Shown here one piece after another: positions 1 to 7,883 of a DNA stretch of 64,000 bases (within the stretch, counting starts at the first letter, position 1; every line of letters begins with the position of its first letter). Location: positions 62,001 through 126,000 of the forward strand of contig OZ243958.1 of assembly GCA_965214495.1 (NCBI GenBank), written 5' to 3'. This DNA comes from JANQOH01 sp965214495. Lineage in GTDB: Bacteria; Pseudomonadota; Alphaproteobacteria; UBA7887. Position numbers and translations under genes: made by a program. The notes under the pieces are model-generated. The model was given only the letters and a program-made list of their open reading frames with translations. It did not search any database and was not told the origin of the DNA.

Positions 1-104
1 TAGCCCGGAGCTTCCTTCGCTTGCGCATGCAGCGCCGTCCGGAGCCTCCGGAAACACTCGCCGGGGCTGATAGGCTCTCGCCAGTCCCCACGTCCCTTCC
101 TCCG
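1..104 (-). CDS. ltrA: Group II intron reverse transcriptase/maturase, N-terminal fragment
   Basis: The minus-strand frame reads GRGDWREPISPGECF and then RRLRTALHAQAKEAPG before running off the edge. This matches the N-terminal pattern of group II intron-encoded proteins, where a W-x-x-P segment is followed by LQxALHAKAKEAP and then the RFYxLYDKxYR motif. An in-frame TGA at 105-107 separates this stretch from the upstream leader GNADGGKGPWFESGV, which lies in the same frame in many relatives. No ATG, GTG or TTG is visible in frame between that TGA and the edge. Either translation starts beyond the window or the reading frame has been interrupted. Partial; functionality unknown. Confidence 0.6.
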
Positions 105-584
105 TCAAACGCCACTCTCGAACCAAGGCCCCTTCCCTCCGTCGGCGTTACCCGACTTCATCGGTACTACGAGCCTCTCCGCCACCCCCGGCGGCCCGAC
201 CCATCCCTCGCGGGCGGTCGGTTGGCGCGTGCCACGCCACCGCCAGGGGCTTCCCGTGTTGCTGCCATCTCCCTCTTCCATGCGTGCCGCCGCCACTACC
301 CCGGCGGAACCGGCCGGTGCGCGCGTCGCTCGCTTCCCGGCCAATGTCAGCCTTCCCCGGGATGCCGGCGGGTCGGCTTCCGCATCACCCGTTTCGAGGC
401 CTGCTCGGCGTTCACTCGCGTTGCGGCCCGCATGGTCGCTGAACCGCCTGACGCGGCCCGTTACATCGGAGTGCTTCAGTCGAAGTCGTTACCTCCTTCA
501 ACCGCTCCGATTGCTTCCGGCTGGAGCGACAGTCGCCGGGCGGGATTCGCACCCGCTGGGAAATGGCGCCTTACCACGGCGCAC
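1..584 (-). mobile_element. Group II intron, 5' half (continues past the left edge)
   Basis: Read on the minus strand, the sequence starting at 584 opens with GTGCGCC, the conserved GUGYG 5' end of group II introns. It then runs about 475 nt through what should be RNA domain I. Close to the left edge it becomes coding for the N-terminus of an intron-encoded reverse transcriptase. The leader translation GNADGGKGPWFES is a phrase I know from the region just upstream of many proteobacterial intron reverse transcriptases. A hairpin lies immediately 5' of the insertion point, as is usual for introns that target terminator-like stem-loops. The 3' half (catalytic reverse transcriptase core, domains V-VI) lies outside the window, so class and activity cannot be judged. 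Long frames on the plus strand here are antisense artefacts. Confidence 0.75.
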
Positions 585-585
585 G

Positions 586-602
586 GCAACCACAAGGGTT
601 GC
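586..602. repeat. Stem-loop at the intron 5' exon junction
   Basis: GCAACC and GGTTGC form a perfect 6-bp stem around a 5-nt loop. The stem ends one base from the intron's first nucleotide. The geometry fits a hairpin-directed group II intron insertion site. There is no T-run, so it is not a convincing terminator by itself. The remaining bases up to the tRNA at 761 show no gene. Confidence 0.5.
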
Positions 603-760
603 TCCAACGGAGACAAGGTCGTCGTGCCCCCGACACACGGCCGCCGAACCGACGCGGCCGGCCGGTCCCGACCCGAGAACAACCCCGATTTCAGAATCGC
701 CCGCCCGAGCCAGGCCCTGCTTGACGGTCGAACGGCAAAGCCCTATCGAAATGCCGTCGT

Positions 761-838
761 GGCGAGTGTAGCTCAGTTGGTCAGAGCGCCTGACTGTGAC
801 TCAGGAGGTCGTCGGTTCGAGACCGATCACTCGCCCCA
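761..838 (+). tRNA. tRNA-His (GTG)
   Basis: A full cloverleaf folds. The acceptor stem GCGAGTG pairs with CACTCGC, the D-arm starts at TAGCTC, and the anticodon stem CCTGA/TCAGG holds the loop CTGTGAC with anticodon GTG. The T-arm is GTCGG-TTCGAGA-CCGAT. An extra G at -1 (position 761) faces the discriminator C, the identity element of histidine tRNA. The 3' CCA is encoded (836-838). Confidence 0.95.
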
Positions 839-876
839 TCGACGGGCGCCGGCACGAACGCACACGGGAGGACGGC

Positions 877-1644
877 ATGACGGGACGGCTTGACGGCAAG
901 GTGGCGGTCGTCACCGGCGCCGGTTCGGGCTTCGGCGAAGGCATCGCCAGGCGTTATGCGCGCGAAGGTGCGCGGGTGGTGGTGGCCGAGATCGACGAGC
1001 GCAACGGCCGGCGGGTCGCCGACGACATCGCCGCGTCCGGCGGCGCGGCAGTGTTCGTGGCCACCGACGTCGCCGAAGAGGCCGCCAACGAAGCCATGAT
1101 CGCCGCTGCCCGCGACTCCTGGGGCGGGATCGATACGGTCGTTCTCAACGCCGGGCTGGGCATGGCGCCGCGGCCGCTCGCCGATACCGAGGTGGCGTTC
1201 TTCGACCGGGTGTTCCGGGTCAACGTGCGCAGTGTTTTTCTTGGCGCGAAGCACGCGGTCCGGGCGATGCAAGCTCAGGGCCGCGGCGGTTCGATCGTCG
1301 TCACTGCGTCCACCGCCGCGTTGCGGCCGCGGCCGAACCTTGCCGTGTATAACGCGACCAAAGGCGCGCTGGTGCCGATGTGCAAGGCGCTGGCGCTGGA
1401 AGTGGCGGGCGACGGGATTCGCGTCAACGGCATTTGCCCGGTCGCCGGCGAAACCGCCATGCTGACGGATTTTCTCGGCGATTCCGACCCGACCGAGGGG
1501 CGCGCGCGGTTCGTCGCCACCGTGCCCATGGGCCGTCTGTCGACGCCGGAGGACATCGCCGCCGCCGCAGTATTCTTCGCCGAAGACGACTCGGCTTTCA
1601 TCACAGGCGCCATGCTCGAGGTGGATGGCGGGCGCTGTATCTGA
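877..1644 (+). CDS. SDR-family NAD(P)-dependent oxidoreductase
   Basis: A 255-aa classical short-chain dehydrogenase. It has the Rossmann nucleotide motif TGAGSGFG (residues 13-20), an acidic Asp at 64, NAG (91-93), catalytic Ser145 and the YNATK active site (Tyr158, Lys162). The C-terminus EVDGGRCI is also typical of the family. An upstream in-frame extension is open, but the ATG at 877 follows a GGGAGGA ribosome site and places the motif at the usual distance, so I start there. Classical SDRs reduce or oxidise alcohols, sugars or acyl-ACP ketones. Nothing in the neighbourhood fixes the substrate. It lies 38 nt after tRNA-His and a hairpin follows. Confidence 0.9.
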   Translation: MTGRLDGKVAVVTGAGSGFGEGIARRYAREGARVVVAEIDERNGRRVADDIAASGGAAVFVATDVAEEAANEAMIAAARDSWGGIDTVVLNAGLGMAPRPLADTEVAFFDRVFRVNVRSVFLGAKHAVRAMQAQGRGGSIVVTASTAALRPRPNLAVYNATKGALVPMCKALALEVAGDGIRVNGICPVAGETAMLTDFLGDSDPTEGRARFVATVPMGRLSTPEDIAAAAVFFAEDDSAFITGAMLEVDGGRCI

Positions 1645-1676
1645 CCGGGACGGTTGGTCAAGGAGGCAATATATCT

Positions 1677-1696
1677 GCCCGTGCCGGCGCACGGGC
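1677..1696 (+). terminator. Hairpin after the SDR gene, possible terminator
   Basis: GCCCGTG and CACGGGC form a perfect 7-bp GC-rich stem with a 6-nt loop, 32 nt after the SDR stop. No run of T follows, so intrinsic termination is only possible, not certain. Confidence 0.45.
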
Positions 1697-1779
1697 GGTT
1701 CGGCCGGGCCCGGCATCGCGGCGCCTGTCGAGCCGCCGCTGAAGCCATGACGCGAATTGTCGCTATCGAGGCCGTCCGA

Positions 1780-1809
1780 TTGACAGCGCGACGGCCGAAG
1801 CCGAAATTA
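1780..1809 (+). promoter_or_regulatory. Candidate sigma70 promoter for erpA
   Basis: A perfect TTGACA hexamer at 1780-1785 is followed after 17-18 nt by an A/T-rich GAAATTA (1803-1809), a weak -10. It sits about 40 nt before the erpA start in otherwise GC-rich DNA. The -10 is poor, so this is a candidate only. Confidence 0.35.
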
Positions 1810-1847
1810 CGGGCGGTGAAGTGCCGGATCGGCGGAGGCGAGGAGTC

Positions 1848-2207
1848 ATGACCGGAATCGTAAGCGGATCGACGGCGGAGTACGACTTGTATATGACCGA
1901 GGCGGCCGCGCGCCGCGTCAAGGCCATCGCCACCGCAGAAGAGGGCGACGCTTTCGTCCGCGTCGCCGTTCTCGGCGGCGGCTGTTCGGGATTCCAGTAT
2001 CGGTTCTTGATCGACCAGGCCGAGAACGACGACGACCTGCGTATCGAACGCGACGGCGCGGTGATCCTGGTGGACGATGTTTCGGTAGGCTTGTTGCAGG
2101 GTTCCGAGATCGATTTCTACGAAGGGCTCGAAGGGTCGATGTTCATGGTAAGCAATCCCAACGCCACCGCGTCGTGCGGCTGCGGCACCTCGTTCTCGAT
2201 CGGCTGA
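1848..2207 (+). CDS. erpA: Iron-sulfur cluster insertion protein (ErpA/IscA type)
   Basis: A 119-aa A-type carrier that receives an Fe-S cluster from a scaffold and passes it to apo-targets in the cytoplasm. The three cluster-binding cysteines are in place: Cys46 in GGGCSGFQY, and Cys110 and Cys112 in SCGCGTSFSI. The length is usual for the family. The ATG at 1848 follows GGCGAGGAG, a good ribosome site, so the 27 nt of open frame upstream are not used. It is followed by xthA after 43 nt and preceded by a candidate TTGACA promoter. The absence of isc or suf genes nearby fits a stand-alone erpA. IscA and ErpA are hard to separate by eye. Confidence 0.9.
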   Translation: MTGIVSGSTAEYDLYMTEAAARRVKAIATAEEGDAFVRVAVLGGGCSGFQYRFLIDQAENDDDLRIERDGAVILVDDVSVGLLQGSEIDFYEGLEGSMFMVSNPNATASCGCGTSFSIG

Positions 2208-2250
2208 ACCGGCCGCGGCGGCCCGACCCCGCCGGCGCAAGACCCGCACC

Positions 2251-3036
2251 GTGAGAATCGCGACCTGGAACGTCAATTCGATCAGGGCGCGGCTCGCCAA
2301 CGCGCTAGCCTGGCTCGACAGCGCGGCGCCCGACGTCGTGTTGCTGCAGGAGATCAAGACCACGCAAGACGCGTTCCCGCGGCTGGAGATCGAAGAGCGC
2401 GGCTATCGCTGCGCCGTGGTTGGGCAGAAGAGCTACAACGGCGTCGCCATTCTGTCGAAATACCCGATCGACAACGTGGTGACGGCCTTGCCCGGCGATG
2501 CTTCGGACGACCAAGCGCGCTATGTCGAAGCGTGGATCGACGCCGGCAATGCCGGCCTGCGCGCGGCGTCGCTCTATTTGCCCAACGGCAACCCGGTCGA
2601 AAGCGATAAATACCCCTACAAGCTGGCCTGGATGGAGCGCCTCACGCGCCACGCCGAGAAACTGCTCACGGAGGAAGAGCCGGTGGTGCTGGGGGGCGAC
2701 TATAACGTGATCCCGGCGCCGCAAGACGTGTACGACCCGGCCGCGTGGGCCGACGACGCCCTGTTCCGCCTGGAAACGCGGCGTCGGTTCCGCATGTTGC
2801 TGAACCTGGGCTACACCGAGGCGTTCCGCGCGCTGCACCGCGAATCTGGCCGCTACAGTTTCTGGGATTACCAGGGCCGCGCCTTCGAAGCCGACCACGG
2901 CCTGCGCATCGACCATCTGCTTTTGTCGCCACAAGCGGCCGACCGCCTCGAGGCGTGCGACATCGACATAGCGCCGCGCGGGAAGACGAAAGCCTCGGAC
3001 CACACGCCGGTGTGGTGCGAACTCGGCGACCGGTAG
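2251..3036 (+). CDS. xthA: Exodeoxyribonuclease III
   Basis: A 261-aa exonuclease/endonuclease/phosphatase-fold enzyme that cuts DNA 5' to abasic sites and degrades 3' ends in base excision repair. Diagnostic elements are MRIATWNVNSIRARL at the start, the metal ligand Glu34 in LLQEIK, GGDYNV (Asp150, Asn152) and the C-terminal SDHTPVW box with the catalytic Asp-His pair. The length is typical. The start is GTG at 2251, directly on the conserved MRIATWN, leaving no choice of start. It is co-directional with erpA and with the ABC ATPase that begins 33 nt after its stop. Confidence 0.95.
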   Translation: MRIATWNVNSIRARLANALAWLDSAAPDVVLLQEIKTTQDAFPRLEIEERGYRCAVVGQKSYNGVAILSKYPIDNVVTALPGDASDDQARYVEAWIDAGNAGLRAASLYLPNGNPVESDKYPYKLAWMERLTRHAEKLLTEEEPVVLGGDYNVIPAPQDVYDPAAWADDALFRLETRRRFRMLLNLGYTEAFRALHRESGRYSFWDYQGRAFEADHGLRIDHLLLSPQAADRLEACDIDIAPRGKTKASDHTPVWCELGDR

Positions 3037-3068
3037 CCACGCGGTCCGGCGGCGCCGGCGCGACCCGC

Positions 3069-3839
3069 GTGTCGACGGAACGCCATCCGGCACACGGAGA
3101 CGCGGGCTCGCCGCCGGGGATCGTCGTCCGGTCGGCGCGCCTCGTTCATGAATCGACGGTCCTGTTCGAAGATCTGTCGCTAGAGGTCGCCGCCGGACGG
3201 ATCACCTGCCTGCTGGGGCCGAGCGGCGTCGGCAAGACCAGCCTGCTGCGCCTGATCGCCGGCCTGACCGCGGGCGGACATGGCGGGCAGGTCGTGGGCA
3301 CCGACTCGATGCCGGTGGCGGGGCGCGTCGCCTGGATGGCGCAATCCGACTTGCTCCTGCCATGGTTGAGCGCGCTCGACAACGTCGCGCTGGGGCCGCG
3401 GCTCCGTGGCGAGCGCGGCAGGCGCGGCGTGGCGCGGGCCTTGCTCGCCGACGTCGGTCTCGCCGGCGCCGAGGCGCTGCGTCCGGCGGCGTTGTCGGGC
3501 GGGATGCGTCAGCGCGTGGCGCTCGCACGCACCCTGCTCGAGGACCGGCCGATCGTGCTCATGGACGAGCCGTTCGCAGCGCTTGACGCGATCACTCGCG
3601 CCCGGCTTCAGGAACTCGCCGTAGCCCGGCTCGGCGGGCGGACGGTGCTGATGGTGACCCACGACCCCCTGGAAGCGATCCGCATCGCCGATCGCATCGC
3701 CGTGATGGCGGGGCGTCCCGCGCGTCTCGGCGAACCCTTGACCCCGCCGGGCCGGGCGCCGCGCGATCCCTCGATACCCGCGCTCGCCGCGCTTTACGGC
3801 CGGCTCATGGGTTCGCTGACCGCAGCCGGGGCGGCGTGA
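3069..3839 (+). CDS. ABC transporter ATP-binding protein (nitrate/taurine/thiamine-precursor type)
   Basis: A 256-aa ATPase with Walker A GPSGVGKT (residues 50-57), Q-loop in AWMAQSDLLLPWL, signature LSGGMRQR (142-149), Walker B IVLMDEP with catalytic Glu167, and H-loop THD (His197). The LLPWLSALDNV phrase is typical of the SsuB/NrtD/ThiZ branch. I start at GTG 3069 because upstream residues have no ABC similarity and run into xthA. The stop overlaps the permease start by 4 nt (GTGA), so the pair is translationally coupled. No binding-protein gene adjoins. The ThiY-like protein at 9797 is the best candidate partner. Confidence 0.88.
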   Translation: MSTERHPAHGDAGSPPGIVVRSARLVHESTVLFEDLSLEVAAGRITCLLGPSGVGKTSLLRLIAGLTAGGHGGQVVGTDSMPVAGRVAWMAQSDLLLPWLSALDNVALGPRLRGERGRRGVARALLADVGLAGAEALRPAALSGGMRQRVALARTLLEDRPIVLMDEPFAALDAITRARLQELAVARLGGRTVLMVTHDPLEAIRIADRIAVMAGRPARLGEPLTPPGRAPRDPSIPALAALYGRLMGSLTAAGAA

Positions 3840-4606
3840 ACGCCCCCGCCTGGCTGCGCGCCGTCGTCGTCGCGGGCGGGCTGACGGGGGTGTGGGCGGC
3901 GATCGCCCACGGTTTCGCGCTGCCGCCGTATATCCTGCCCGGACCCGAGCTCGTCGTTGCGGCATGGTGGCGGCGCGCGCCGCTGATCCTCGATCACGCC
4001 GCTGTGACGCTGGCCGAAATTCTCCTCGGCCTCGGGATCGGCGGGATGATCGGCGCTGCCAGCGCGCTGAGTCTGGCATTTTTCCGGCCTGCGCGGGCCT
4101 GGTTGATGCCGGTTCTGGTGGTTTCGCAGGCGGTTCCAGTGTTCGCGCTGGCGCCGATTCTGGTGCTTTGGCTCGGCTACGGCATGGCCTCGAAAGTGGC
4201 GATGGCGGTCCTGATCATCTATTTCCCGGTCACGGCGACGTTCTACGACGGGCTGCGGCGTACCGATCCCGGCTGGCTCGACCTCGCGGCGACCATGGGC
4301 GCGTCGCGGCGTGCGGCCCTGCTGCGGATCCGTGTGCCGGCGGCGCTGCCGGCCTTCGCCTCGGGTCTGCGTGTCGCGGCCGCCGCCGCGCCCATCGGCG
4401 CGGTGGTCGGCGAATGGGTGGGCGCCAGCGCCGGTCTCGGCTATCTGATGATGCACGCCAACGGGCGGATGCAGATCGACCTGATGTTCGCCGCCCTGTT
4501 GACGTTGGCGGCCATCGCGTTGACGCTTTACGCGGTCGTCGATCGGGCGTCGCGCCGATTGTTGCCCTGGCAACCGGATTCGGTACCTGAAGATCGACCG
4601 GATTGA
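3836..4606 (+). CDS. ABC transporter permease (SsuC/ThiX-like)
   Basis: A 256-aa inner-membrane permease with about six hydrophobic segments. It carries the cytoplasmic EAA-type coupling loop LAATMGASRRAALLRI near residues 151-166, which docks on the ATPase. The periplasm-proximal LPPYILPGPE near residue 30 is typical of the BPD_transp_1 permeases for sulfonates, nitrate and pyrimidine precursors. The start is GTG at 3836, overlapping the ATPase stop. Permease and ATPase form one transcription unit. The substrate is unproven. No thiamine riboswitch is visible upstream. The following 253 nt hold no convincing gene. Confidence 0.85.
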   Translation: MNAPAWLRAVVVAGGLTGVWAAIAHGFALPPYILPGPELVVAAWWRRAPLILDHAAVTLAEILLGLGIGGMIGAASALSLAFFRPARAWLMPVLVVSQAVPVFALAPILVLWLGYGMASKVAMAVLIIYFPVTATFYDGLRRTDPGWLDLAATMGASRRAALLRIRVPAALPAFASGLRVAAAAAPIGAVVGEWVGASAGLGYLMMHANGRMQIDLMFAALLTLAAIALTLYAVVDRASRRLLPWQPDSVPEDRPD

Positions 4607-4859
4607 GGTAGTCGGTCATTTCGTTCGGGAGCGGCAGAGACGCGCATCACGCGCCCCGGACGGTAATCGTGCGGTCGCCAACCCGTTCGTTGCGGCGGAA
4701 GACCTTGTCGTTCCAGGATTTGTCCGCACCGCCGTCGAAGATCGCCAAATGACCGGCGTGCGCGGCGCATCAGACCCGCCTCGCTTGAACCAATACGGTC
4801 AAGATGGGATAAGAGCGAGGCTTGAGCTTTGCGAACTGTGCAATCGGGAGGAATCGTCC

Positions 4860-5102
4860 GTGAACGGGGCTCGAATCGAGTCTCAGATGGGCGTGCGGGT
4901 CGATGTTCGCGAGGACGAGGTGGGCTGCATCTCGTACTGTCCGGCGCTGGATGTGCGCAGCCAAGGCGACACTGAACAGGAGGCGCTTGACAATCTGAGC
5001 GAGGCCCTGCGGCTGTTCATATTGTCCTATTTCGAACGCGGCAGGCTGGAGCGGGTTCTCAAGGACCGAGGTTTCGAAGCGCGAGACGCGCGCGCCCCTT
5101 GA
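4860..5102 (+). CDS. hicB: HicB-like antitoxin, orphan
   Basis: An 80-aa protein with the partial RNase-H-like HicB fold: a short strand segment, EDEVGCISYCPALDVRSQG, and then the helix TEQEALDNLSEALRLFI. The phrase resembles the HicB signature GYVAxCPELpGcxSqGdTxEEAlxNIkEAI. The start is GTG at 4860 after a GGGAGGA ribosome site. HicB normally neutralises the mRNA interferase HicA encoded next to it. No HicA can be read on either side, so this is an orphan or a relic. It may also belong to the UPF0150 single-gene group. The DNA just downstream is decayed. Confidence 0.7.
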   Translation: MNGARIESQMGVRVDVREDEVGCISYCPALDVRSQGDTEQEALDNLSEALRLFILSYFERGRLERVLKDRGFEARDARAP

Positions 5103-5109
5103 CGGCGAC

Positions 5110-5355
5110 CGCGTCCTCCACGTTCTGTTGCCGCTCGTCGCCGGCAATGCCCAAGCTCACGCCGTTTGAGCGGCGGAGTTCGTCGCTGCCGTTCGGCACG
5201 CCGCGCAGTGCGAGCCGGGGGAGGTCTCGCCGGCCTGTCGTGGCGCGTGCAGGACGGAATATTTCTTCTGCCGATGAGGCCGGTCAGGTCGTCGAGATCG
5301 ACACGCTCCAATGGTCGTCGGGACGGATGGGGCCGGCGGTGTTGAAGAAGCGCAT
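5110..5355 (-). pseudogene. Relic of an AAA-type ATP-binding protein (N-terminal part)
   Basis: The minus strand begins with MRFFNTAGPIRPDDHW, the hallmark start of a widespread family of bacterial ATP-binding proteins. Those continue with ...LDEILxLIxQKKYFVLHAPRQTGKTS. Here the pieces are spread over three frames: the start in one, VDLDDLTGLIG in a second and QKKYSVLHAPRQAGETS in a third. The Walker A lysine is replaced by Glu (APRQAGETS instead of APRQTGKTS). Weak similarity continues to about 5110 and then stops. Multiple frameshifts, a dead P-loop and a missing body make this a clear relic. The family's cellular role is not well defined. Confidence 0.65.
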
Positions 5356-5438
5356 GGCGACCCGTACGACATGTTGGCGGTGGGCCATCGCGCGTTCTCT
5401 TGCGATCGCACCGTGCATGGAATGCGGATGAGGACGCG

Positions 5439-6465
5439 ATGGACACTCGGGATCGTTGCCGCGGCGCACTTGTCGGCCTCGCGGTCGGCAATTTGCTGGG
5501 CGTTCGCCAAGAGGGCTGGTCCCGGGGCCGCATTCTGTCCCGCTATCCGAACGGCATCCGCGAGATCGAAGCCGATCCCGGCGAACCCGACGACGACGAT
5601 CTCGCACAAGCGATCGTCCTCGCCGAAGCGTGCCTGGAAAAAGACTCTCTTGACGCCGACGATCTCGCCCGGCGGTTCTGGGTGTGGGGCGAAGAAAACG
5701 GTCTGGGCATCGGCATTCTGACGGCGGCGGTGCTGGCGCGTTACGGCGGCCGTCATCCCCGATGCGCCGGTGGCCGAGGCGTCGCGTCGCGACTTCCGGC
5801 GGGACGTCCGGCTCTCGAGGCGGCGCGTGAAGTTTGGGAAGACTCCGGCCGTAACCGCCGCCGGCAACGGTGCGGTCATGCGTTGCGCCCCTCTCGCGAT
5901 TCGCTGGATGAACGACGACGGCACACTGGTCCGCAACAGCGTTGTCAGCGCCGGTGTGACCCATTGGGACCCGCGCTGTATCTGGTCCACCGTGTTGGTG
6001 AACCTCGCGACCGCCTCACTGCTTCGGGATGGGGCTGTCGAGGAAGCGGGTCTCGCCGAGCGTATGAACGAGACGGTGTCGGCGCGCCGCGGCGAGCTGG
6101 CGCAACTCGGGATCGACCTCGCCGCGGTCGCGCCGTCGGCGGTGGTCGAAGCCCTGTCGGTCGCAAAGGGGTCGTCTCCCGACGATGTCGTCAACGACGG
6201 CCAGGGCATCGGCTACACCCTGAAGGCGATGCGGGTTGCGTTGTGGTGCGCGTGGCGGGCGCGGGATTTTGAAGAGGCCCTGATAGCCGTGGTCAGTGCC
6301 GGCGGCGACACGGATACGAATGGCGCCATTGCCGGCGCGGTGCTTGGCGCGCGGTTCGGCCTCGGTACGATTCCGGCGCGATGGCGCCATTGCGTCTCCG
6401 CGCTGCGAAGCGGTCGCACGGCCATCGAAGTTTGGGCCGATCGCTTGCTCGCGGTTGCCGCCTGA
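5439..6465 (+). pseudogene. ADP-ribosylglycohydrolase (DraG family), frameshifted
   Basis: The first frame, from ATG 5439, encodes MDTRDRCRGALVGLAVGNLL, an acidic DDDDLAQAIVLAEA metal-site segment, and LGIGILTAAVLARYGG through AAREVWEDSGRN. The following AAGNGAVMRCAPLA box and the C-terminal metal motif VVSAGGDTDTNGAIAG continue in the next frame. The total span is 1027 nt, one more than a multiple of three. The switch lies near 5848-5858 in a CCGCCGCC-rich stretch, so a single-base insertion explains it. DraG-family enzymes remove ADP-ribose from modified proteins or small molecules. The gene is either inactivated or carries a sequencing error. Everything else in it looks well preserved. Confidence 0.8.
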
Positions 6466-6594
6466 CCCCCCCTTCGCCACCAGATCCCTGCATGTGCCTC
6501 CAGCGAAATCGCCGTCTTCGACACGGTCGTCTTCCTCGCCTGGCGCCCTGCTTTACTCGGCCATGGTGTTTCGGCGTCGCCCGGTCGGCAGGGA

Positions 6595-6750
6595 AATGGT
6601 CTCATGCGCAGCGATCGAAAGCGGATGATGAACGAGACGCCGGTCCGCGGTGAAGAGCCTGAGACCCTCTTCCTGGGCATGGACCAACAGAAGTTCGTCG
6701 AACGGCTCCTCCTTGTGATCGAGCGGCGCGATCCCGGCTCGATGGGCCGC
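6595..6750 (-). pseudogene. PIN-domain (VapC-like) toxin, C-terminal relic
   Basis: The minus strand reads PLDHKEEPFDELLLVHAQEE followed by GLRLFTADRRL, the final third of a PIN-domain ribonuclease. The family pattern is HRDPFDRLLIAQAxxEGLxLVTAD, carrying the last two acidic metal ligands (D in PFD and D in TAD). The N-terminal half with the first acidic residue is missing, and no VapB antitoxin is seen. The frame runs on into unrelated sequence to a stop at 6553. The 323-nt gap between the DraG gene and egtB holds nothing else I can recognise. Confidence 0.6.
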
Positions 6751-6788
6751 TCGCTCACGACCTCCCTCCGATCGTCCGCCAGCCGCGT

Positions 6789-7883
6789 TCAGCGCCGACG
6801 CATTCGTGCGAGGCGCGCTCCCGCGGCGATATGGCGGCTTTCCGGGTTGTAGAAATTGCGAAAGGCCGGATACCGGTTCTCTCGCTCCGTATAACGACTG
6901 GAGCCTCGCAACACCGAATGTCGCCCATCGAACCACGGCGTCGAATATTCGCGGTAAGGGCGCCAGCGGAAGCCCGGATAAGGGTGAAACCGGTTCGCGC
7001 ACCACTCCCAGGCTGCGCCCGCGCCCTCGACCGCGCCGAGCCGGGCGGCCCGCTCCCATTCATATTCGTGCGGCAGCCGCGCCCCGGCCCAGCGGGCGAA
7101 GGCCGCCGCCTCCGACAGGCTGATTCCGGCGACCGCCTCGTCCGGGTCGAGGTCGTGCGGGCCGTCGGCGGTCACGGCATACCAGGCGTCCGCCGGGTCG
7201 CGCCGCCAACCGAACGGTGCTGCGGACCCCGAATCTTCCATGAAGGCGAGATATGTCGCGTTGGAAACCGGCCGCGCCGCGATTTCGAAAGCCGGGAGAC
7301 GGATGTGAAAAGGCGGCGCCTCGTTGTCATGCGCGAAGCCGCCCGCCGCGCCGATGTCGCACCCGCCTGCCGGAATCGACCGCCAGCGCGGCGCGCCCCG
7401 CACCGGCACCGGCGGGCGCGAAACCCGCCACGGCGCCGCCGCGCGCAAGTGCCACGCGGCGCGCGCGAGCCGCACCGTCTCCAGATGCTGGCCGATATGC
7501 GCGATGAGGAACGCACGCAGATAACCGCCTTCGGTCAGCGGATGGCCGGGGGCCGAGTCGAGCAGCGCGCGGTTCTCGGTCATCGTCGCGCGCGCCCATG
7601 CGACGAGTTCCTCGCAAGGCGGCAGGGCCGCCGCGCGGCCGCCTTTCGGGGCCTGCTCGGGCAGGCACGACCCGGCCAGCGGCGCGGTCAGCCGGTCGTC
7701 GCCGAGCACGCGCTCGCGGATCCACAGCGCTTCGACGAACACGCAATGGCGCAAATGCCAGCCGACCGGGCTGAGCGCCGGGTCAGGGCGCGCGCGACAA
7801 GCCGCGTCGTCAAGGCCGGCGACGATGTCGCACAGCGCTGCCTGGAGGACGGCCAGTCGGTCTTCGCGCGCGGTCTCGCTCAC
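6789..7883 (-). CDS. egtB: Ergothioneine biosynthesis sulfoxide synthase EgtB-like
   Basis: A 364-aa non-haem iron enzyme expected to join gamma-glutamylcysteine (or cysteine) to hercynine with O2. The N-terminal DinB-like domain supplies the iron ligands in WHLRH (His43, His46) and HIGQHLETV (His129, His133). The C-terminal formylglycine-enzyme-like domain runs from about residue 170, with SEAAAFARWAGARLP, EYEWERAAR, WEWCANRFHPYPGF and VLRGSSRY. It is shorter than classical EgtB (about 430 aa). The start is GTG at 7883, overlapping the egtC stop in a GTGA junction, so the two are translationally coupled. No egtA is in the window. Confidence 0.85.
   Translation of the reverse strand: MSETAREDRLAVLQAALCDIVAGLDDAACRARPDPALSPVGWHLRHCVFVEALWIRERVLGDDRLTAPLAGSCLPEQAPKGGRAAALPPCEELVAWARATMTENRALLDSAPGHPLTEGGYLRAFLIAHIGQHLETVRLARAAWHLRAAAPWRVSRPPVPVRGAPRWRSIPAGGCDIGAAGGFAHDNEAPPFHIRLPAFEIAARPVSNATYLAFMEDSGSAAPFGWRRDPADAWYAVTADGPHDLDPDEAVAGISLSEAAAFARWAGARLPHEYEWERAARLGAVEGAGAAWEWCANRFHPYPGFRWRPYREYSTPWFDGRHSVLRGSSRYTERENRYPAFRNFYNPESRHIAAGARLARMRRR

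Noticed and set aside
21..893. Long open frames on the plus strand over 21-893 and 229-771
   Set aside because: They are antisense to the group II intron RNA and run through tRNA-His. No start or family motif supports them. The resemblance to database 'hypothetical proteins' reflects the conserved intron.
3069..3839. TPP riboswitch upstream of the thiamine-precursor-like ABC genes
   Set aside because: No THI-box core could be found upstream of 3069 or 9797, and both starts lie close to or inside the preceding gene.
4640..4760. Minus-strand fragment reading FDGGADKSWNDKVFRRNERV
   Set aside because: It looks protein-like, but it is only about 35 codons with no start and no family I can name.
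5147..5250. Possible HicA toxin after hicB (MPKLTPF, then AAEFVAAVRHA in another frame)
   Set aside because: Only two short phrases fit, no conserved GSH box follows, and the same DNA on the minus strand reads better as the AAA ATP-binding relic.
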